A DNA stretch of 33,132 bases from a virus. The DNA is taken from the IMG/VR virus record IMGVR_UViG_3300008216_000044, positions 1 to 33,132 of that record; one strand, written 5' to 3'. Position 1 is the stretch's first letter. Every line of letters begins with the position of its first letter. The notes below the pieces were generated by a model that saw only the letters and a program-made list of their open reading frames with translations, was not told the origin of the DNA and did no database searches. Positions 31,061-33,132 of this stretch are shown here, in pieces. A program made the position numbers and the translations under genes.

Positions 31061-32431
31061 TCAGGCCTGCAGCGACACCGCGTTCCCGGTCATGGCGCCG
31101 ATGAACTTCGGCCCGCGGAGCGCGAGCGTGCAGTCCGACATGACGCCGTAGGGCTGGCTGTCCGGGGTGGTGACGGTCGCGGCCAGGTCCAGCGGGACCA
31201 GCTCGCGCACGTAGGGACGGAGCAGGTTCTCCGGGTCACGCGACACCAGGAAGATCGGCTCCGTGCCCAGCGCGGACGGCTTCTTCGAGGCGTTCGTCCC
31301 GGCGTAGGCCACCGGGTCCTGCACCGGCGCGGTCCCGCCGTTGCGCGGCAGCAGCGCCGTGCCGGTGTCGATGATCGACGTCGTCAGGATCGGGGTGATG
31401 CCGTCCGAGGCGAGCCGGACGACGGCGTCGACGATCCCGAGCAGGGTCGCCGTGCCGGCGCCACCGGTGGAGCGGTACACCTTGAACAGCAGCGGCGTGC
31501 CCTCGTCCACGCCCACCACGTTGGGCAGCGCGAGCGTGACCGTGGACGTCGCGCCCGTGGTGGCCTGGGTGACCTCGGCGGAGGCGACCGACTCCCCGGA
31601 GCGGGCGATGATCGCCGACACCTGGTAGCGGTAGGTCGCCGCCGGGAGGGTGCCGCCCGTGGTCGCCGTCGAGGTCGTGACCGCACCGACGTTGTTGCCG
31701 CGGTTCGCCAGGAACGAGGACTTCACCAGCGGCACGTCGCGGTAGCTCATCACGTTGACGCCGCCGGCGATCTCGACCCGGTCGAACCGCTGCTTGTCCG
31801 AGAGCAGCTGCGCGATCCGCGACTGCGCGGTCGGGGACATGACGAGCATCCAGGAGGCATCCTGGACCGGCTCCGAGACGTTGGTCTCGACCATGTCGAG
31901 CAGCATGTCCAGCGACCCGAGCGACAGCGTCGCACCCGCGCGGTCGATCGCGTTCTGGTTGCTGCCGCTGTAGGTCGACAGCAGGTTGTCGAACCCGTCG
32001 AACTGCGGGTAGGGGCCGAACTCGGTCGACGCGGCGTTGCCCCAGAGGACCTGGGTCTCCAGGTCCCAGTAGAGGCCGCGGATCGCGCCCTCGATCTCCC
32101 GACCGCGCAGCGAACCGACCTGCGCGGCGGTGACCTCCTCGGCGTAGCCGGTGACGTCACCGATGGTCTGCAGGTGCTTCATCTGGAAGAAGCGCTGCAC
32201 GTAGGTGCTCTGCGACAGGGGCCGAGCGCCGCCGTCGCGGACGTTGCCGCCGGCCGGGACGCGGTCGCGCCGGTTGAAGTAGAAGACGTCGCTGCTGTGC
32301 TTGCGCGAGGTGATCGAGCGGACCAGCAGGGAGAACCGGCGCTGGTACTCCAGGATCATCGGGTCGATGATCTTCTGAACGAGCGGTGCGGCGCCGACGG
32401 CGTCGAGGGCCTCGCGGGTGTGCGTGGTCAT
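31061..32431 (-). CDS. Major capsid protein with inserted Ig/FN3-like domain
   Basis: 456 residues from the ATG at 32431 with GGAAGGA upstream. HK97-type features: N-terminal helical arm (TREALDAVGAAPLVQKI), QMKHLQTIGDVTGYAEEV, a spine helix region (LDMLLDMVETNVS), SWMLVMSPTAQSRIAQL, and the C-terminal VRELVPLDLAATVTTPDS and YGVMSDCTLALRGP. Residues about 249-350 (31382-31687) break this fold with an Ig/FN3-like sequence (TYRYQVSAIIARSGESVAS, then LLFKVYRSTGG), probably displayed on the outer capsid surface. The gene lies between the scaffold-like gene and the connector genes, as expected, and is flanked by hairpins on both sides. Confidence 0.9.
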   Translation of the reverse strand: MTTHTREALDAVGAAPLVQKIIDPMILEYQRRFSLLVRSITSRKHSSDVFYFNRRDRVPAGGNVRDGGARPLSQSTYVQRFFQMKHLQTIGDVTGYAEEVTAAQVGSLRGREIEGAIRGLYWDLETQVLWGNAASTEFGPYPQFDGFDNLLSTYSGSNQNAIDRAGATLSLGSLDMLLDMVETNVSEPVQDASWMLVMSPTAQSRIAQLLSDKQRFDRVEIAGGVNVMSYRDVPLVKSSFLANRGNNVGAVTTSTATTGGTLPAATYRYQVSAIIARSGESVASAEVTQATTGATSTVTLALPNVVGVDEGTPLLFKVYRSTGGAGTATLLGIVDAVVRLASDGITPILTTSIIDTGTALLPRNGGTAPVQDPVAYAGTNASKKPSALGTEPIFLVSRDPENLLRPYVRELVPLDLAATVTTPDSQPYGVMSDCTLALRGPKFIGAMTGNAVSLQA

Positions 32432-32466
32432 CAGGGGGTCGTCCTTCCGGGACGGTGTGCACGACA

Positions 32467-32501
32467 AAGGCCCTGCCCGGTGGGGGTGCGGGCAGGGCCT
32501 T
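32467..32501 (-). terminator. Hairpin just upstream of the capsid start
   Basis: Perfect 13-bp stem, arms 32467-32479 and 32489-32501, between the scaffold-like gene and the capsid ATG at 32431. It may partly terminate or mark an mRNA processing site. Confidence 0.65.
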
Positions 32502-32538
32502 CGGGTGGTGAGCGGGTGACCATCGCTGCCGTGCGGCA

Positions 32539-32557
32539 CCAGCCCCGACGGGGCTGG
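32539..32557 (-). terminator. Small hairpin in the scaffold-capsid spacer
   Basis: 8-bp stem (32539-32546 with 32550-32557) with a 3-nt loop. Second of three hairpins in the 189-nt spacer. Confidence 0.45.
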
Positions 32558-32572
32558 CGGTCTCGGAACGAA

Positions 32573-32600
32573 CCGGCCCGCGACGTCGCGCGCGGGCCGG
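32573..32600 (-). terminator. Hairpin after the scaffold-like gene
   Basis: Perfect 10-bp stem, arms 32573-32582 and 32591-32600, 8-nt loop, 20 nt after the stop at 32621. First of the three hairpins before the capsid gene. Confidence 0.55.
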
Positions 32601-32620
32601 GAACCTCAGGGGCGTGAGGG

Positions 32621-33132
32621 TCAGGCGGGGAGGTTGCGGTACGCCGACCGGCTGCCCATGATCGCCTGCTCCGTCGCGGGCGCGAGGAACTTCTCGCGCT
32701 CCTCGGCGGTGTAGGTGTGGAGGGGCTTGTCCGGCCACCCGGCGGGGAGGCCGTGGGTGCCGGTCGCGGCGGCGGACTCGGTCGCGGCGGGGGCACCGAC
32801 GGGCTGACCCGGGTAGCCCTTGCGCTTCACGCCGTTGGTCTCCGCGTCGGCCTGCAGCGCGGCGGTGACGAGGCGCTGCACCCGCTGCTCCTCGGTCTCC
32901 TCGGCCGCGGTCGTCGCGACCGCGGCGGGGGCGCCGGCGGCGGCCAGGCGCTCGGCCACGATCCGCTCGACGCGCTGCTCCTCGGTCTCCACCGAGGCGG
33001 CGGCGGCCTTGGCCGCGGCGATCTTCTCCGCGACCAGGGACTCGATCCGGGCCTCCTCGGCGGCCTTGGCCTGCGCGGCGGCGACGCGCTCGGCGACGAT
33101 CCGCTCGATGCGCTGCTCGTCGGTCTCCTGCG
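32621..33132 (-). CDS. Scaffold-like coiled-coil protein (N-terminus outside window)
   Basis: The frame is open from the right edge to the stop at 32621, giving 169 residues of the C-terminal part. At least four related helical segments recur (ETDEQRIERIVAERVAAA, EARIESLVAEKIAAAK, ETEEQRVERIVAERLAAA, ETEEQRVQRLVTAAL), then a linker and a C-terminal helix (TAEEREKFLAPATEQAIM). Charged repetitive coiled coil immediately upstream of the major capsid gene is typical of a scaffold, either a separate protein or the C-terminal part of a protease-scaffold fusion; the missing N-terminus decides which. A GTG at 32992 is in frame but has no good ribosome site, so it is not taken as the start. Confidence 0.7.
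   Translation of the reverse strand, partial: QETDEQRIERIVAERVAAAQAKAAEEARIESLVAEKIAAAKAAAASVETEEQRVERIVAERLAAAGAPAAVATTAAEETEEQRVQRLVTAALQADAETNGVKRKGYPGQPVGAPAATESAAATGTHGLPAGWPDKPLHTYTAEEREKFLAPATEQAIMGSRSAYRNLPA

Overview
The window is very G+C-rich DNA with GTG/ATG starts, AGGAGG-type ribosome sites and strong G/C third-codon bias, as in a high-GC actinomycete (a Pseudonocardia- or Streptomyces-like host is my inference). Almost every gene is of plasmid or phage type. No rRNA, tRNA, CRISPR array, integrase or transposase was seen. The best reading is a mobile element combining a siphophage virion module with plasmid maintenance and a conjugation-type DNA translocase, that is, a phage-plasmid or a prophage joined to a plasmid.

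Left arm (1-6172). Three overlapping plus-strand genes (a CpaE/Ssd-like N-terminal domain, a Cys-rich probable zinc protein and a tandem ribbon-helix-helix protein) converge on a tightly packed minus-strand operon (5913 to 1330). That operon encodes small membrane and coiled-coil proteins and ends in a TraB/FtsK-type ATPase with a C-terminal winged helix. The layout resembles actinomycete conjugation loci, where small membrane Spd proteins accompany TraB. Its leader (5914-6172) holds divergent promoter candidates, a 9-bp inverted operator pair and a 15-bp stem at the predicted 5' end of the transcript.

Control and maintenance (6173-10351). A plus-strand operon carries a small unknown protein, a DUF6879-like protein, an XRE/DUF5753-like regulator and a small DNA-binding-like protein. 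It ends at a strong bidirectional terminator shared with a convergent parA / ribbon-helix-helix partition pair. Upstream of parA lies about 310 bp rich in TGCGTGCT and its reverse complement, which I interpret as the partition centromere and operator.

Virion module (10352-33132, all on the minus strand, so read from high to low coordinates). The order is: scaffold-like coiled-coil protein (cut by the window edge), HK97-type major capsid protein with an inserted Ig/FN3-like domain, small acidic protein, head-tail connector, tail terminator, small Pro-rich protein, tail tube, tail assembly chaperones with a probable -1 frameshift, gp10-like protein, 1322-residue tape measure, 838-residue minor tail protein with a LamG-like insert, three paralogous jelly-roll tail proteins, two membrane proteins (one collagen-like), a small beta-rich protein, transglycosylase-like endolysin, holin, three small proteins, and finally a 1123-residue LamG-plus-repeat protein made of about 41 copies of a 20-22-residue unit. 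Strong hairpins punctuate this operon around the capsid gene, after the holin, and before and after the repeat protein. Terminase, portal and protease would be expected beyond the right edge.
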